A stretch of DNA of 64,000 nt from Oryzias latipes (GCF_002234675.1 NC_019876.2:13327245-13391244); one strand, 5' to 3'; shown: positions 32,200-45,250, numbered from the stretch's first letter. Notes: generated from the letters alone by a model not told the origin. Numbers and translations are program-made.

Positions 32200-34494
32200 T
32201 CAGTCATCCAGCAGTTCAGTTGGCCTTCTGTAGCCAAAGAGTAAAAAATCTTCTTCATAGATTCTGTACAGCTTCCTCCTGTCTTCCAGTGGTACACTTT
32301 GATACCAGTCCATAACAGAATTACCAGAAGTCATATTTTCATATGAAGGAGGAAACTTAATATCATCTTCCAGTTTTAACATCTTCAGCAGCTCCTGAGC
32401 ATCTTCTTGAAGACTCTCTTGATGGCCAACAAAGTCATATCTGAGAAGGAAAAAAAGGCAGTACATAAATCTTCATTCAAACATTTTTTTATATTTAATG
32501 TATTCTGTATCTTATAGCTGTTATTTCTGGTAAATGTGTCCTTACTCAATGAGGCAGGGGTGGCACAGGCGATACATCTGCCTCCAGTGGGGCTCAAATG
32601 GTTCTTTTTTTTCTGTTCGTGGGTCCAGTATGTACTGAATGAATTCATAGAATGAAGGCTGGAGACCCTCTTTCTTGGCTACCTTGTGATTATAAGTCAT
32701 TTTAGTCTGTTTTTTATAAAGTAGCAAGATAAGTCTCACATAGCCTTCATAAAAATACTGGTTGTAATTCAGCATCTTGTCCCTGTAGGCAGAGATGAGG
32801 CGCACAAATGGATCACGGACAAACAGGAACTTGGTGTAGTGCTTTAGTTTTGCCTGTAAAAGAGATGAATACAGGTCAATCTTCTGTGTGATCCTTTTTA
32901 GGACATTCCTAATATTGATGCACAAACAGACCTCTCTCTCTGCCTTTGGAAAGTCATTTAGGTACTGGAACCTCTCAGAATCGTGAACCCAGTTATGCTC
33001 AAAGGACGTAGGGTCAGGATATGGTTCACTGTAGTTTAAAGCGATCAAGGTCCTCTTCCAGTTGGTACATGCCACCTACAAAAAAAAAAACAATATTTTA
33101 AAGTATTTGTTGATGTGTGTGTTTTAAAAGCATTTCAAATTGAAATCTTGAAAAAACTCGTATTTAAATTCTTGCACTGTTTCATTTTTTTTATAGCCAA
33201 CTGTAAACAACATTGTTTAGGCTTTTTCCCGCTCCTTTTTGACCTAGCTTAACATTTTAGCCTAAAATGCAACAATATTTTTCCTGGGTATATATAGATT
33301 TGTTTTTTCTAAATACTGCTCGAATTATTTATAATATAACCTGAAATGAAAAAAGTCTGTATTAACTGTAAACTGTTGCACAAATGGTACCCTTCTAATC
33401 AACGTTTTCTTGGACCACGTATATTGCTCGTGTGTTTTTTGTACTTGTTCTCTTCCCACAACTGGAAAATTTTTTTTTTTTTCCACATTTCTGTTTATTT
33501 AAACAGAAACATGTCAAAATAATCCATGTTCCAGTGTAACACGTCAAAACATCATGGCCATGCATGCTCGTGGAATGACCATCTATGGTGGCAGGCATGG
33601 CACGCTGTTATTGAATAATAACTTGGGTGGACATTTTACGACGTTTGTTAATCAGAAATAACTTTCAAATCAGCTGTTCTAAGTTAGAATATTAGCAACA
33701 TCTATTGATCCCCAATAAAAAACTATTTTTGTGACTTTTTTTTTATTGAGTGATAATTTTATTCTGTTATCTCCAGAAAAAAATTGTTACCTTATAAGTT
33801 ATTACGTGGCTAAATTGTGAAAATGAGCAAAATCTCTTTTCTTGTCTTTCTAAGTTTGACAGGAAAAGACTTATCATTCCTAGAATTTAAAGAGGAAAAG
33901 AAATAGGAGAAAACATTTCAGCAGCTTTATGAATGCGAATGCAGATGATGTATAATACGTCACCTTAGGAATATAACAGTAGATGATGCCGTGTTTGTCA
34001 TCCACAATAAAATTTTTCAAGTCTGTGTCCTTCAAATCATCCAAACTTTGGTTCACACCAGCACAGTATTTTCTCAGAAGATCCTTTCTTAAGTCTTGTT
34101 TTTTTGTAGACCTCAGTGCTGCAAAAGCAGAAATAAATATTTCATTTAAGCTCAGCTAAATCATTGATTTGTCCTCATTTGGCTAGGTACTGAAGAGAAA
34201 AATTGCTCACAGTAGCAAAATACACAAATGCCCAGGTCGAATTAAATAGAACTACAGTATAGGCACTTTTACATCAAAATATTTTATATCATGCAGTGAA
34301 CTACATCATATAAGGATATTACACAGTTGTGGTTTTTGTTTTTTAACACTGGAGTTACAACAAGATTTGTAAATAAAGGAATGATTCCTACCTATATTTT
34401 GCTGGTAAAAATCCCATCCATGAGTTGTCAAAGTGATAAAAAAGGTACATCCCAACATGAAAATGATAATCATGAGTCCTTTATTTGATCTCAT
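32200..34494 (-). CDS. CHST12-like carbohydrate sulfotransferase, copy 2
   Basis: Predicted type II Golgi membrane sulfotransferase of the chondroitin/HNK-1 family (Sulfotransfer_2 type), moving sulfate from PAPS to a glycan. Coding exons: 34392-34494, 33964-34118, 32932-33075, 32546-32853 and 32200-32440, all GT/AG, joining to 951 nt and 316 residues. Residues 1-6 are cytoplasmic, with a signal anchor at about 8-26. The 5'-phosphosulfate loop YCYIPK/VACTNWKR spans residues 81-94. The 3'-phosphate motif RDPFVRLISAYR is at 147-158, CHPC at 231-234, and the C-terminal FGYRRPTEL resembles CHST12. An NMT glycosylation site lies in exon 5. It is shorter than typical CHST11-14 proteins (about 340-415 residues), mainly from a short stem. 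Acceptor sugar unknown. No lesion seen. Confidence 0.9.
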
Positions 34495-34700
34495 GATGGT
34501 TTCATTTACGACTCACTTCCAATGAACTAAAAAAAAGTGAAAGCAAGTCAGATCTAAATGTCTACATAAGAATCAATAGACCACACATGAAGAATGTTAC
34601 TTACCAAACTGAAGATTTGTGGGGGGAAATCCAAATAGATCAAAATAAATGCAGAAAGTTAGAAAGTCAAAACCCCCATTAAAGGCAGCCACTTCTGACC
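34495..34700 (-). other. 5' UTR exons of sulfotransferase copy 2
   Basis: The ATG exon extends to 34526 (acceptor TTTTTTTAG/TTCATTGG). A 78-bp intron reaches a donor read as GGTAAGTAAC at 34604, and a non-coding exon starts at 34605. The upstream edge of that exon is unknown. Confidence 0.6.
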
Positions 34701-34734
34701 TGGTGATCCTCCTAAGGTGTCTTAAGAAAGCAAA

Positions 34735-34990
34735 ACAGTGAAGTTATTCATTAGGATGTTGAGCTCAAATAAAGGAGCTAAAAGCATGGTAGATAATTTT
34801 AATCCAGGTGTAGGCGTGACTTGTTCAATCCTGTTTGACAAAATACTGCTCAAGAGAGAAAACTGAAAGGTTCAAGACTTCAAGGTGCCTCCATGTGGCA
34901 CATGGGTGTAAACAAGGTTTGTATTGGACCAGTAAAAACTATTGCAACACCCTCTTATGTCACATCTCTATTTCTGCTCACTAAAAGAAA
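34735..34990 (-). promoter_or_regulatory. conserved block upstream of sulfotransferase copy 2
   Basis: Counterpart of 22985-23230: GTAGGCGTGACTTGTTCAAT, AATCCTGTTTGAC, GTGCCTCCATGTGGCAC and GGTGTAAACAAGG. It lies 130-385 bp upstream of the UTR splice donor. A promoter role is inferred from position only. Confidence 0.5.
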
Positions 34991-35514
34991 GAAAGGTGAC
35001 GATGAAGTGACATGTACAAACAGAACCAACCTATTAAGAACAAAGGTTTTAACATTCTTCAGTGCAAGAAAGAAAAGTTGAAATATTGGCTGGTTCCTTA
35101 TTGGCTGAGATGAGTTATCTGATCTGTGTGCAGGAAAACATGTACGGTAAAATGATCCCCTTTGTCTTCTCTGTACAGCTGAGGGTGTGTGAGTTTATGC
35201 GGTAACCCAATGTTGTGTGCCAGTCTTTGACACTGATTGAAATCCTGACCTGCCTGTCGAGAACAGCATGGATCAGGCTGGTTTCTAACCCAAACTGGTG
35301 AATATACATTGATTCTATCTCTGAAAATAGTTTTATTGACATTTTTTTCCCAAAGAGAGTCTTCAGATCACAACCAGTGTTCCTGTTTAGTACCAGAAGT
35401 TTGAGATAAATAAGTGGAGCTTTCATAAAAAACAGAAAAAAAAGAAGTAGACATTTTTCCCCCCAAATAAATCTTTGGGAATCGAGAGCAGATGAAAAGT
35501 GCAGTTGGAAAAAG

Positions 35515-35610
35515 GTTGTAGCTGCAACGTTAGGTTGGGGATATGTGGGGCTATAAGCTACTAATAGAGTGTAAACAGATGGATGACGGGAAGTAGGGTC
35601 TGAGTTAAGG
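35515..35610. repeat. fragment related to repeat family D
   Basis: AACGTTAGGTTGGGG followed by GTGTAAACAGATGGATGACGG is the complement of a stretch at 56230-56290, part of the longer form of family D. Confidence 0.45.
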
Positions 35611-35612
35611 GC

Positions 35613-35820
35613 CGTACACACCGGGACGAAAATCGGCGCTTGTTATTCGCCAGCGTTTTTCAACACGCTTTTTGTGTTCATACCCAGACAATGTTCGCTG
35701 ACGATGAGCCGAGTGAACATGCAATTTCATTCCCTGACATTAGATGGCGCTTAATGTAAACAGAAATACTCCTGTACACAAGGTGGCGCTGCGCAACTTT
35801 ACGCTTCTTAAACTCGCTTT
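35613..35820 (+). repeat. possible MITE end, 'GCCGTACACACCGGGAC' type
   Basis: The opening GGCCGTACACACCGGGACG resembles 44692-44708 (GCTACGTACACACCGGCC), and both continue with a 'GTGTTCATRC' segment. Complete boundaries were not found. Confidence 0.35.
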
Positions 35821-35888
35821 TCCCTCAGAAGAAGAGAGGAAGTATTTACGTGCTTGTCAGAATCATACAAAGAAAACATGAATATTTC

Positions 35889-36106
35889 CAGCACCAGTAG
35901 CTCTAGCTCCAGTTCCTTCCGTCCGTGAAACCAGGGTTCGACTCCGGGCTGCTCCCTGTTCCCTTCTCTACTTCTTTCCCGGTCCCAAGCCCGGTTGCTT
36001 TGAGAGGGTTGCGTCAGGAAGGGCATCCGGCGTAAAACATTGCCAAGTTTGCCATGCGACTCGTTCGGTGTGGCGACCCCTGATGGGAAAAGCTGAAAGA
36101 GAAACA
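35889..36106 (+). mobile_element. tRNA-derived SINE (family A)
   Basis: Nearly the same sequence as the SINE in sulfotransferase copy 1, in the other orientation: CCTTCCGTCCGTGAAACC, GGTTCGACTCCGGGCTGCTC, GTCAGGAAGGGCATCCGGCG, and GATGGGAAAAGCTGAAAGAG at the end. Confidence 0.85.
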
Positions 36107-36913
36107 ACATTTACGAGTTTTTATCTCGTAAGATCTCGTAGTTTAACAGTTAGGACTTTTTTTCTCGTAAGTTTACGACTTAAAAGTCATACTTAAAAAA
36201 AATAAAAAGGTTTGTAAACTGGCCCTAAAACTCTGTTGTAAAATCCAACACCAATAAGGGCTTTTTTTCCTAAGAAGTGAAGGAATTCCGTTTTGTTGCT
36301 CGGACACATTTACAGAAGGCCCCCAGTGTTACTACATCACCAAACAGGAGGCAGGGTGTGTGCTGGTGTCTGTGTTATTAAAAATGAAAATACGTCATCA
36401 GGATGGAGACCCAGGGGCAAAGAGCAAATACAACAGCCATACAGATGCTTGTAATTAAATATGTATCTCTTTTTCCCCCCATGTACATACGCACCCTCTA
36501 AGCTGCCAGCTCTGAATTTGCTCTGAACACCTTGTGTGAATGGAGCTCGACTGTCAGATGCTGTATTAGAAAAGACCTGCCTTTGGAGCCAACCAAAACA
36601 AACAGTCAAGTCAAACCATGTGGGAGGAAGTAGATAGCTGCTTTAGTTGGAATAATAGGCATGGCAGCCATTATTAAAACACCCAATTTCAATCAACGTA
36701 ACAAGAGATTTGCATTTTTAACAAAGGTGAGTGATTCACTGCTCAAAATAGAGATCTCTATTTTTAAGTGTCACGCACAGCGACACTTTTAGATGATTAA
36801 TGCTGAAAACAGCAAAAGCAAAACAAATACTACGACAACAAAGCTGTGTGCAAATGCTTGTGTTGATAGTGTCACCTCCCTTTGAATTACCTTAAGAGAG
36901 TAACAAATGTCTG
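36107..36913. other. unassigned DNA
   Basis: No gene or element boundary recognised. Confidence 0.35.
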
Positions 36914-36915
36914 TA

Positions 36916-37668
36916 CAGTAAACCCTTGTTTTTCGCGGGGGTTACGTTCCAAAAAGAACCCGTGATAGGCAAAATCTGTTAAGTAGAAACCTCAATTTTT
37001 TTTTTTTTACAATTATCATACAATTAAATACTCTATTATGCATTGAAAAGAAAGACCAAACCATTTCACAGGCTCAAGCATTTGTTTCACAAATAATAGT
37101 ACTTTAGAAAGGTTTTTTCAACAAGTCATTTCTGTACTGTACTGTCAAATAATCATTTTAATCAATGTGAACAGAAGGCTTTAAATTGCGGAGATTAGCC
37201 CCGCCCACCGCGACCCGAGTAATTGGATTAAACGGGAGAAAAATTTAAATGATAATAAAACAAATACAAAGTACAGTCGGACAAATAGTGAGTCAGGTGT
37301 ATTTCACTGCTCTTCAGACTGAGCCGCTGCATCCTGACTCTGCTCTGCAGTGTTTTCTTCTGTTGAAGCCCGCGGTGCAGCTGTGTTTGTTCGGGAGAAG
37401 AACATAATGATAGGCAGTTGTTGTTGCCCTTTTTTCTATGGGTTTTAGAGAAACTCGAAATTGCAAGATGATTTGCACGTACGTGTAGTAAATTTGGCAA
37501 GCTGATATACGTACCTGTACATATTAAACTGAAGCGTTATTGACGCACAGGTAGAGAAGAAGCGGAGTGACTTTTTAGCCAATCAGAATGCAGAACACAA
37601 CGCACGATGCAAATACGTGAAGCAGCGAAACTGTGAAAAGTAAACCGTGATATAGCAAGGGATCACTG
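36916..37668. mobile_element. Tigger/pogo-like non-autonomous element
   Basis: Flanked by TA at 36914-36915 and 37669-37670. The left end CAGTAAACCCTTGTTTTTCG and the right end, read in reverse as CAGTGATCCCTTGCTATATC, are typical pogo-group (Tc1/mariner) terminal repeats, followed by a GCGGGGGTTACGTTCC-type segment. No transposase frame remains. Confidence 0.8.
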
Positions 37669-37850
37669 TAGTGCCAAAGGACAGTCAATTTTACATTACA
37701 AGAAAGCACTAGACATGAAAGCTTTTCAGAAAAAAACATTTGCTTTTACATTTTTTTCCAACGTATATTTCTATCACACCTTTTGATTTTTAGTTTGATT
37801 TTGGATTTGTTGACTTCAAGGGAAAATTCTTTTATACAGCGTTTCTTCGT

Positions 37851-38063
37851 GTAACTCTTGTGCTATCTTAGATGACCCCACCCTTACATTGACGTGTTCT
37901 CCCTACCATGACAAAGGTGGACAAAGGTGGAAAGATTTCATGTAATCCATGGACACCAGTGAAGATCACAAAGCATCAAAGAAAAAAGGTTTAGTGCACT
38001 GTCTTGTGGGTTTAGATGACCCAACTCCCAATATTAAAGTGCCATGTATAGCACAAGGGTTAT
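37851..38063 (+). mobile_element. piggyBac-like MITE, copy 12
   Basis: Flanked by GTAA and TTAT, full length, with slightly more changes than the others (for example CTCTTG for CCCTTG at the left tip). Confidence 0.85.
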
Positions 38064-38660
38064 TGCAGGAGTTGCGTCCTAAAACCAACCCACGATGGAT
38101 GAAATCCGTACTATAGAACTCCTCACTGCACACTTTGTGTACTTTTCTCGGACAGACATGAACTTTTTCACCCTTTTCCCCCTTGTTTAAACTCTCAAAG
38201 TTCAAACCGTCATAGAAAAAGAAAACCTGTTTTATAGAATGAACACAAAGATCTGATCCCAATTAAAGATAACCGAATAACTGAAGATTTGGCAAGCTGA
38301 ACGAATTCTGTAAAGAATCTGCAATACAACAAGCTATCGAAAGGTGAACTGCAATGTAGGAGGAAACCCTGCACATACTTCTGACGCACTAAGGCATTAC
38401 AGTCAGGCTTTTGGTTTTTAGTAATTCGCACGCTTGTTTTTTGATGCATTTCCCATCCTGTTTTGTTGCTTTTGTATTCTTTAAACAAGCACTCTGACTC
38501 CACCTTTGTTGTATTTATCTGCAGGATTTCAACACAAAAGAACTTTTTATAATTCAGCCATACCTCTTCATAAGGATGTCACTAATACATTCACTGGAAA
38601 AATGATTAAATGTTTTTTTTTTGTTATGCATGACGGGAACAATTAAAATACTGATTTAAA
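38064..38660. other. unassigned DNA
   Basis: No recognisable gene or element; short minus-strand frames only. Confidence 0.35.
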
Positions 38661-38665
38661 ATTAA

Positions 38666-39020
38666 AATGTGGCCCTCCATGTCATTTCATGTGGCCCGCG
38701 AGAGCATAAAAGTTTATTTATTTATTCATATCTAGGGGGGAATTGAACTTAATCTATTGGATTAGGCATCTATACATTAGGACTTAAACAGTCTCAATAT
38801 AGGTTAGGCTATATTTAGAATCATATTTCAAAAGGTTTATGCTAGAGTAACAAGCAAACATGTGTTTTTTGTATGCAACTGTAATTGTCACTTTAAACAT
38901 GAAGAAGTAGTTACATTTATTTTTCATTACATTTAGTTACATGTATAAGTTATATCTGGCCCCTTGAGGACAACCACTATGCGGATGTGGCCCTCATTGA
39001 AAATGAGTTTGACACCCTTG
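38666..39020 (-). mobile_element. non-autonomous hAT-like element, copy 2
   Basis: Reverse-orientation relative of 7471-7893, ending AATGAGTTTGACACCCTTG. It directly precedes the LINE remnant. Confidence 0.75.
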
Positions 39021-39181
39021 AGATTTGTTGGGCCGAGGTTTTTAACAGACCTCATAATCTGAGTGGAACACTATTGAGGGTGAAACCTGGTGCCTCAACT
39101 ACCTCAAACACAAAAAAACCTGTTATTAGGAGCGAGGCTGCCGGGCTGCAGAAGCGAGGCTGCCGGGCTGGCCCTTAGGCT

Positions 39182-41262
39182 AAGCTATGTAAACAACCGC
39201 TCAGACCCGCAATTCCAAGCCTCCTCCTCTCAAATGCGAGGTCCATCATCAACAAGATGGACGAACTGGAACTACTAACAGCCAAAAACAGCTTCACAAG
39301 GAACTGCAGTCTGATTATCATCACCGAATCATGGCTACAACCGTGTATCCCCGACGCCGCGATTGAGCTAGCGGGACGCACGCTACATCGTCAGGACAGA
39401 GATCACAGCTCCGGTAAGAGCAGAGGAGGGGGGCTTTGTGTTTATGTGCACAACGAGTGGTGTAGCAACAGCAGGATCACCGAAAGACACTGCTCCCCGG
39501 ACTTGGAGGCTGTAGCCATCTTATGCAGGCCCTTCTATCTCCCGAGGGAATTCACAGCTGTTCTGGTGCTAGCTGTTTACATACCACCAGATGCTAACAC
39601 TAGCACGGCTCTCAACCTCCTGCTAACTATCATCAACAAGCAACAGCTCGCCCACCCTGATGGACTCTTGATTATTGCTGGGGATTTCAACCAAGCACGC
39701 CTTAAAACTGTGCTCCCCAAATTCATATAGTATGTGAAGTTTTCCACCAGAGGAGTAAACACTTTAGACCAAGTTTACTCAAACATTAAACAGGCTTACA
39801 AAGTCACCCCCCTCCCCCATCTAGCAGGCTCAGACCACCTCTGCTTGTCCCTCACCCCCACCTCCACCCCCCTAAGAAGGAAAACAAAGCCAGAAACAAA
39901 GACCATCAGGATCTGGCCCGAAGCTGCCCTCACACAACTGCAGGACTGCTTCTCAAACACACTCTGGGACACTTTCTACAGCCAAAATCTACAAGAACAC
40001 ACGGACACAGTCCTTTCCTATATAAACCACTGCATAGGCAATGTGACTGTGAACAAAATTGGATCAGAACTTTCCCAAATCAGAAACCATGGATGACTAG
40101 CGAAGTAAAATCTCTCCTTAAGAGAAACACATCAAAGATAATCAAAGATAATCTCCCACCCACCCTCGACCCGCTTCAGTTTGCCTACAAACCAAATCGC
40201 TCAACAGATGATGCTATTTCCACCACTCTTCACTCTGCCCTGAGCCACCTGGACCACCCAGGGAACTACGTTAGGCTGCTCTTTCTGGACTTCAGCTCAG
40301 CCTTTAACAACATCATCCCAGACATCCTGACAGAGAAACTGCTTCACCTGGGCCTTTCTTCCCCCATCTGCTCATGGATTAAAGACTTTCTGTCAGAAAG
40401 ACCACAATCTGTTAAACTTGGACCCCACCTTTCATCCACCATCACCATCAGCACAGGATCACCACAAGGATGTGTTCTGAGCCCTCTCCTCTTCACACTC
40501 TACACATCGGACTGCACGCCAACCCACCCCTGCAACACAATCATCAAATATGATGATGACACCGCTGTGGTCGGGCTCATCCCAGGGGAAGATGAGACTC
40601 TCTACAGGGATGAAGTCAGCAGACTGGAAAAGTGTTGTTCAGGAAACAACCTCCACCTGAACACCACCAAAACCAAAGAAATAATCCTGGACTTCAGAAA
40701 GGGGAGAGTGGACCCGCCCCCACTTTATATAAAGGGGGTCAGTGTGGACAGGGTTCACTCTATCCGCTACCTAGGTGTGCTGATCACAGAGGACCTCTCC
40801 TGGACTGCAAACACCACTGCGGCAGTAGGGAAGGCCCAGCAGCATCTCCACTTCCTGAGAATACTCAGGAGGAACAACCTGGACAAGAAGCTGCTGGTGA
40901 CCTTCTACAGAGCCACCATCGAGAGCATCCTCACGTACTGCATCACAGCCTGGTATGCAGGATGCTCGGCCGCAGACAGGAAGGCGCTGCAGAGGGTGAT
41001 CAACACGGCCCAGAAAATCACCGGCTCCCCCCTGCCCAGCCTAGAGGACATTGCTAGCTCTCGCTACACGAGCAGAGCCAGGCAAATCATCAAAGACTCC
41101 CACCATCCCAACCACCACCTGTTCCAACTGCTACCGTCAGGCCGATGGTACAGATCCCACAAGGCTCGCACAAATAGACTAAAGAACATTTTTTTTCCCA
41201 GAGCAGTCAACCTCCTAAATAAATGTGAATCCCACAAAAACTGTAACTCGTGCAATATCTGA
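39182..41262 (+). pseudogene. decayed LINE endonuclease/reverse transcriptase
   Basis: The endonuclease part (LLLSNARSIINKMDEL, ITESWL, IIAGDFN, then SDHL) runs from 39182 with one TAG at 39728-39730 in an otherwise continuing frame. A frameshift near 40080-40093 and an internal deletion near 40130, marked by the abrupt jump from KRNTSK to [20 protein letters not shown], lose the region between the two domains. The reverse transcriptase continues from 40093 to 41262 with [25 protein letters not shown] and the catalytic box near 40546-40560, which reads YDDD where YADD is expected. These lesions make it inactive. The clade is in the CR1/L2/Rex1/jockey-like range and is not resolved. Confidence 0.85.
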
Positions 41263-41490
41263 AACCAATGTGCAATATTAACAATTCCCAGTGCAATATA
41301 ATGCAATTTAGAATAGTTATGTAGCTTTGTACATATGTATATTTTCATCTAAACTCAATTTTATTGTTCTTAGTAGATTATCTATTTTATTGTTTAAGCA
41401 GCTGGAGAGCACCGGAAATTTCGTTGTCACAAGTTTCTTGTGTTACAATGACAATAAAGGCTTTCTGATTCTGATTCTGATTCTGATCTC
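41263..41490 (+). mobile_element. 3' UTR and TTCTGA-repeat tail of the decayed LINE
   Basis: It contains CACCGGAAATTTCGTTGTCA, then ACAATGACAATAAAGGC, and ends in four TTCTGA repeats. A truncated minus-strand relative is at about 22105-22260. Confidence 0.75.
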
Positions 41491-41900
41491 TATCAACTTA
41501 ATGCCTGCATCAGAAACATCAAGACCTGGATGACAATCAATGATCTCCTCCTGAACCTAGAAAAAAACGGACGTCATTATACTAGGTCCTAAAAACCAGA
41601 GAGATGCTCTGTCTGATTGGATAGTCTCCCTGGATGGTTTAAGTATAGCCCCCAAATTCCTCAGCTAGAAACCTAGGGTTTTTATTTCACCAGGATTTAT
41701 CATTTAAGGCTCACAGATCACAGTCTTGTAAAACTGCATTTTTCACCTGCGCAATATCAGAAATATATGATCTAAGAGTGATTCTGATTCACCCTGACTC
41801 ATTCATGCATTTGTCACATCCAGACTGGATTACTGCAAGTCTTTGATAGCAGCGCATCTTACTTTCGGTACAACAGACTGCCTCCGCTTGGTACAGGTGT
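41491..41900 (+). pseudogene. fragment of a second LINE reverse transcriptase
   Basis: In shifting frames it still reads like the region just after the RT catalytic box: IKTWMT-like, LLLNLE, KTDVIILGPKNQRDALSDW, then FLFHQDLSF-like and FHLRNI. It resembles the 1000-codon L2-like protein at the same point. The first LINE's tail joins it directly, consistent with insertion of one into the other. Confidence 0.6.
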
Positions 41901-43960
41901 GTTATTATGCCTGTGACCATAAATATATCAGTGTCATCTTTTCCAACAGTTGGAGGTTGGCCTTGTCATTTGACACAGATGTCAGTTGAGGACAGGAAAC
42001 TACGTCCTAAAAGAGTTCAATCAGGTTCAACACCAGACTTTTTGGTATTGGTTGTATTGTTCTCCAGGCGTCCTCTTACAATTTGTACCTTTCCCCTAAT
42101 GTAACATTATTATCATTGTTATCATTATCTTCACTTATGTCATCATTGCAATCACTAACTTGTTTGTCTTCTTCCATTGCCTAGTGGAAGTTTGAGTTAT
42201 TATGCGCTTGTTTGTCTCATCCTTGATTTATCTGATCCAACCGGTTCAGGGGGCGGATGGCAGCCGTTTCCAAATTTGGTTCCTTCCTGTTGCAGGGGAT
42301 TATTTTTTTCTCAGTGCTGCCTAATCCATACTAAAGGATTGTAATATAACTATTTGGGGGGATTATATCTTTAGTAAATTTTAACAATTTGACAGGAGTA
42401 ACTTAAGAATCTGTGGCAAATCTCTTTTTTTGTCTGGTTTTTCTTTTTGTACTAAACAAATTTGAATTTAACTTGTATGAGTGGTAAAACATTTCAATGT
42501 AAGACGACTTTAAATCCAGATGTCAAGATTTACCTTCAAGACGGTTGAATTCAAAATTATTTGAGGGCAAATTCACATTGTTAAAAAAGCCAAAAGAAAA
42601 ATCATAACTTAAATTACACTTCAGACAAATATTTGTGCAAAACTAATTGATAACACGATGTGCAGCTGAGTGGCGTGCAACATTTTTACCATATCGCCAG
42701 GTAAGTCCGCTGCTTTTGTATTGTCCTGCACTCTTTTTTTCCCCCCAACTCACTTAGCCGCCACCCGCCTCTAGATTGACAGGCTGAATGTAACATATAT
42801 ACTCCCTTATTGGCTGTTGAAGTCTGGGTACCTCGTGTGGGCTTTGTGAACTTTGTGATGCTTTCAAGTGAAATTGGACATTTTGCCGATCAATGCAATG
42901 AGCATAAATTGCATTAATGCTGACTTTTTTTAATGCTGTAATTATCCACGTGATGCGGGTGAGGATAACCTAGACTGACAGAGAGAAACAAACAGCTCAG
43001 GCATTTTCAGGCTCTTGTCTGTCGGAAATTGTCAAGCTGCTTCCTCACATTTAGATGTTTTGGGGAAAGGTTTGCATGTTTTCTGCTATTCAATCATTAA
43101 AAACACAGTTGCTGCACCATTGAAGTACCCTTTCAAAAGTAACAGATAAAACCAAAACGGTATCCATCCCTAAATGTGAAACACCTTTAAGACAAATAAA
43201 ATGTTAACCTTACACAGACAGAGGCAGTGTTCAAATTCCTTCACTTCTCACTACGTAGTGAACCATATCTTGCAACCTCCATTTTGCAGTGCTGTCCGAA
43301 TCTATACTTTCAAAATCGAGTGCCCTAGCAATTTCCCAGAAGTCTCTGTGAAAAACTAGTGTGCATCGATGCTCACTAGATTGGGGAATATAGATCATAA
43401 TGAATCGCTTCTGAATGATTTTCAATTTGACATCAAATGGGTTTTGTTTTATTAACCAACCAAGTTTTCATCATCAGAATGCAGTGGATTCACAAATAGT
43501 CTTTGTTATATTTTCATATTTTTTGAGTTTTTATTTCATGTAATTGGTGACAGTGTATTTGCAGTTTAAAAAACAAAAAATAGTGAGCATGGTGTCTGAA
43601 TTGCTTTTAAAATCCAGAGCACTAGATAGTACTGTACTGTATAGTTAGGGAGTAGTGAGGGAATTTGGACACCAATAATTCAGCTACCACCCTTCCTCCA
43701 TTGTTTTCTGTCATCTAGCGAGACGATAAAACGAGGTGCTTGAATTTAGATTTTTTTTGTTGTTGTCATAACCAACAACAATACATGTGTACCCATGATG
43801 AGATCCGCTGGCTATTTCTCATTTTCTCTACACCAAAGTCACAGATTTTACCCATTGGATGTATTAAAACAATGTGAGCTTGGTTCCCAAAATGGCGGAC
43901 AATGGTGTATGTGTCACTGCAAGTGGTCTATAGTGTAGAGTAAATTAAAGAAATTATAAA
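41901..43960. other. unassigned DNA
   Basis: About 2 kb without a gene or clear element boundary. Only short unassignable frames. Confidence 0.35.
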
Positions 43961-43970
43961 CTTGGGGCTA

Positions 43971-44222
43971 CAGAGTGGCGCAGTGGTTAGGACTCTACCC
44001 CCACAGCCAGAAGGCCCTGGATCAAATCCCAGCTGGAACCCTTCTGTGTATTGTTTGCAAAAACATGCTTCATAGGTTAATTGGGTACTCTAAACCTTAG
44101 GTATGTAAGTGTATGTGACAGTGATTTTTTGCCCTGAGACAGACTGGCAAACCCCAGCAGCAGCCAGAACAGGTTCTGGCAATCCCGTGACCCCATGAAG
44201 GATATAACAGGATAAAAAAAAC
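43971..44222 (+). mobile_element. tRNA-derived SINE (family C), nearly full length
   Basis: AGAGTGGCGCAGTGGTTAGG and a B-box-like GGATCAAATCCC form the tRNA-like head. Downstream are TTCATAGGTTAATTGGGTA, a TGTGACAGTGA stretch, and CCCGTGACCCCATGAAGGAT at the end. Confidence 0.8.
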
Positions 44223-44689
44223 AGAAGGAACAAAACACTTCTCCATTACCTTATTGTATCTGAGACTTCTATAGTCATCTAGGCTACACCATGATCAGCA
44301 CAGACAGCAAGGTGAAAGAAATAAGACCCAAAATAAATCCTGAACCCTTGATATGCCTCCTGTTCAATGGTTGAACATTTCTGTTGACATTTGTTTAATT
44401 TTAGAAAGAAAAGACACAGAAAGAATGCTCTACACCATCAGCATCCTCCTATAAAAGGAATGCATCCACTCCTTGCCAGCTGATATCAACCTGTAACACA
44501 AAAGGGTTGGTTGGGTCAGGCGCGAGCCAAATTAGCTGTGTGACACAGCAGTTTAGCACAATGGAAAACATGTTGACTGAAGTCTATTTGAATGTCACGT
44601 TGGGGCTGAGCAGAGATGGTGGAGAGAATCAATACTAACAAAAATAAAAAATAAACTCTTTTTATTAGCAACAGTAACAGCTACAGTAA

Positions 44690-45250
44690 GCTACGTACAC
44701 ACCGGCCTCGGTAACCAGCGTTCAAGCGGTCACTTCCAATATAACCTCTTTCTAAACACGTGGTTTTGGGCTTCTGTGTGCAAAACTCTTGTGTTCATGC
44801 TTCATTTTTACGACTGTTTTCCTGCGCTGCATATAAAACACGTGGCAATTGAACGTGCATTGAAAGTTAAACCAGGTCAAACTTTTAAACCATATAAGTA
44901 CTCAGATTTGGTGGTGACATATCGACGGCGTCCCTTTTAATTCACAGAAGTTCCAACTGTATGAAAATTGATGATGAAGGAGAAATGAACAAATGTGGTT
45001 TGTACCCGGATGGAATCATATGATACCACGGCTTTCATATGTCAGAATAGTCCTGTGAAAGACAAAGACGGGAGCAAGATTTGTACAGCTTCAACATTTT
45101 GACCAAGAATCTTCTAGCTGCAGGTGATGGACATGCGCTAATAAACAGTAGCAAAAGAAGAAGAAGCCCCTCCCCGCTTGTCCAGTGTGAACACCATGAA
45201 CTTAATGCACATTTAAGAAAGCGTTTGGTGCGTTCATGAACGCGTGTCAA
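44690..45250. repeat. possible non-autonomous element
   Basis: The start CTACGTACACACCGGCCTCG is like 35613-35632. The end, near GCGTTCATGAACGCGTG, holds a short palindrome. Incomplete evidence. Confidence 0.35.

Noticed and set aside
35115..35621. 168-codon minus-strand ORF upstream of sulfotransferase copy 2
   Set aside because: No recognisable domain, no duplicate next to copies 1 or 3, and part is repeat family D DNA.
40632..41057. 141-codon ORF inside the LINE RT
   Set aside because: A shadow frame of the reverse transcriptase.
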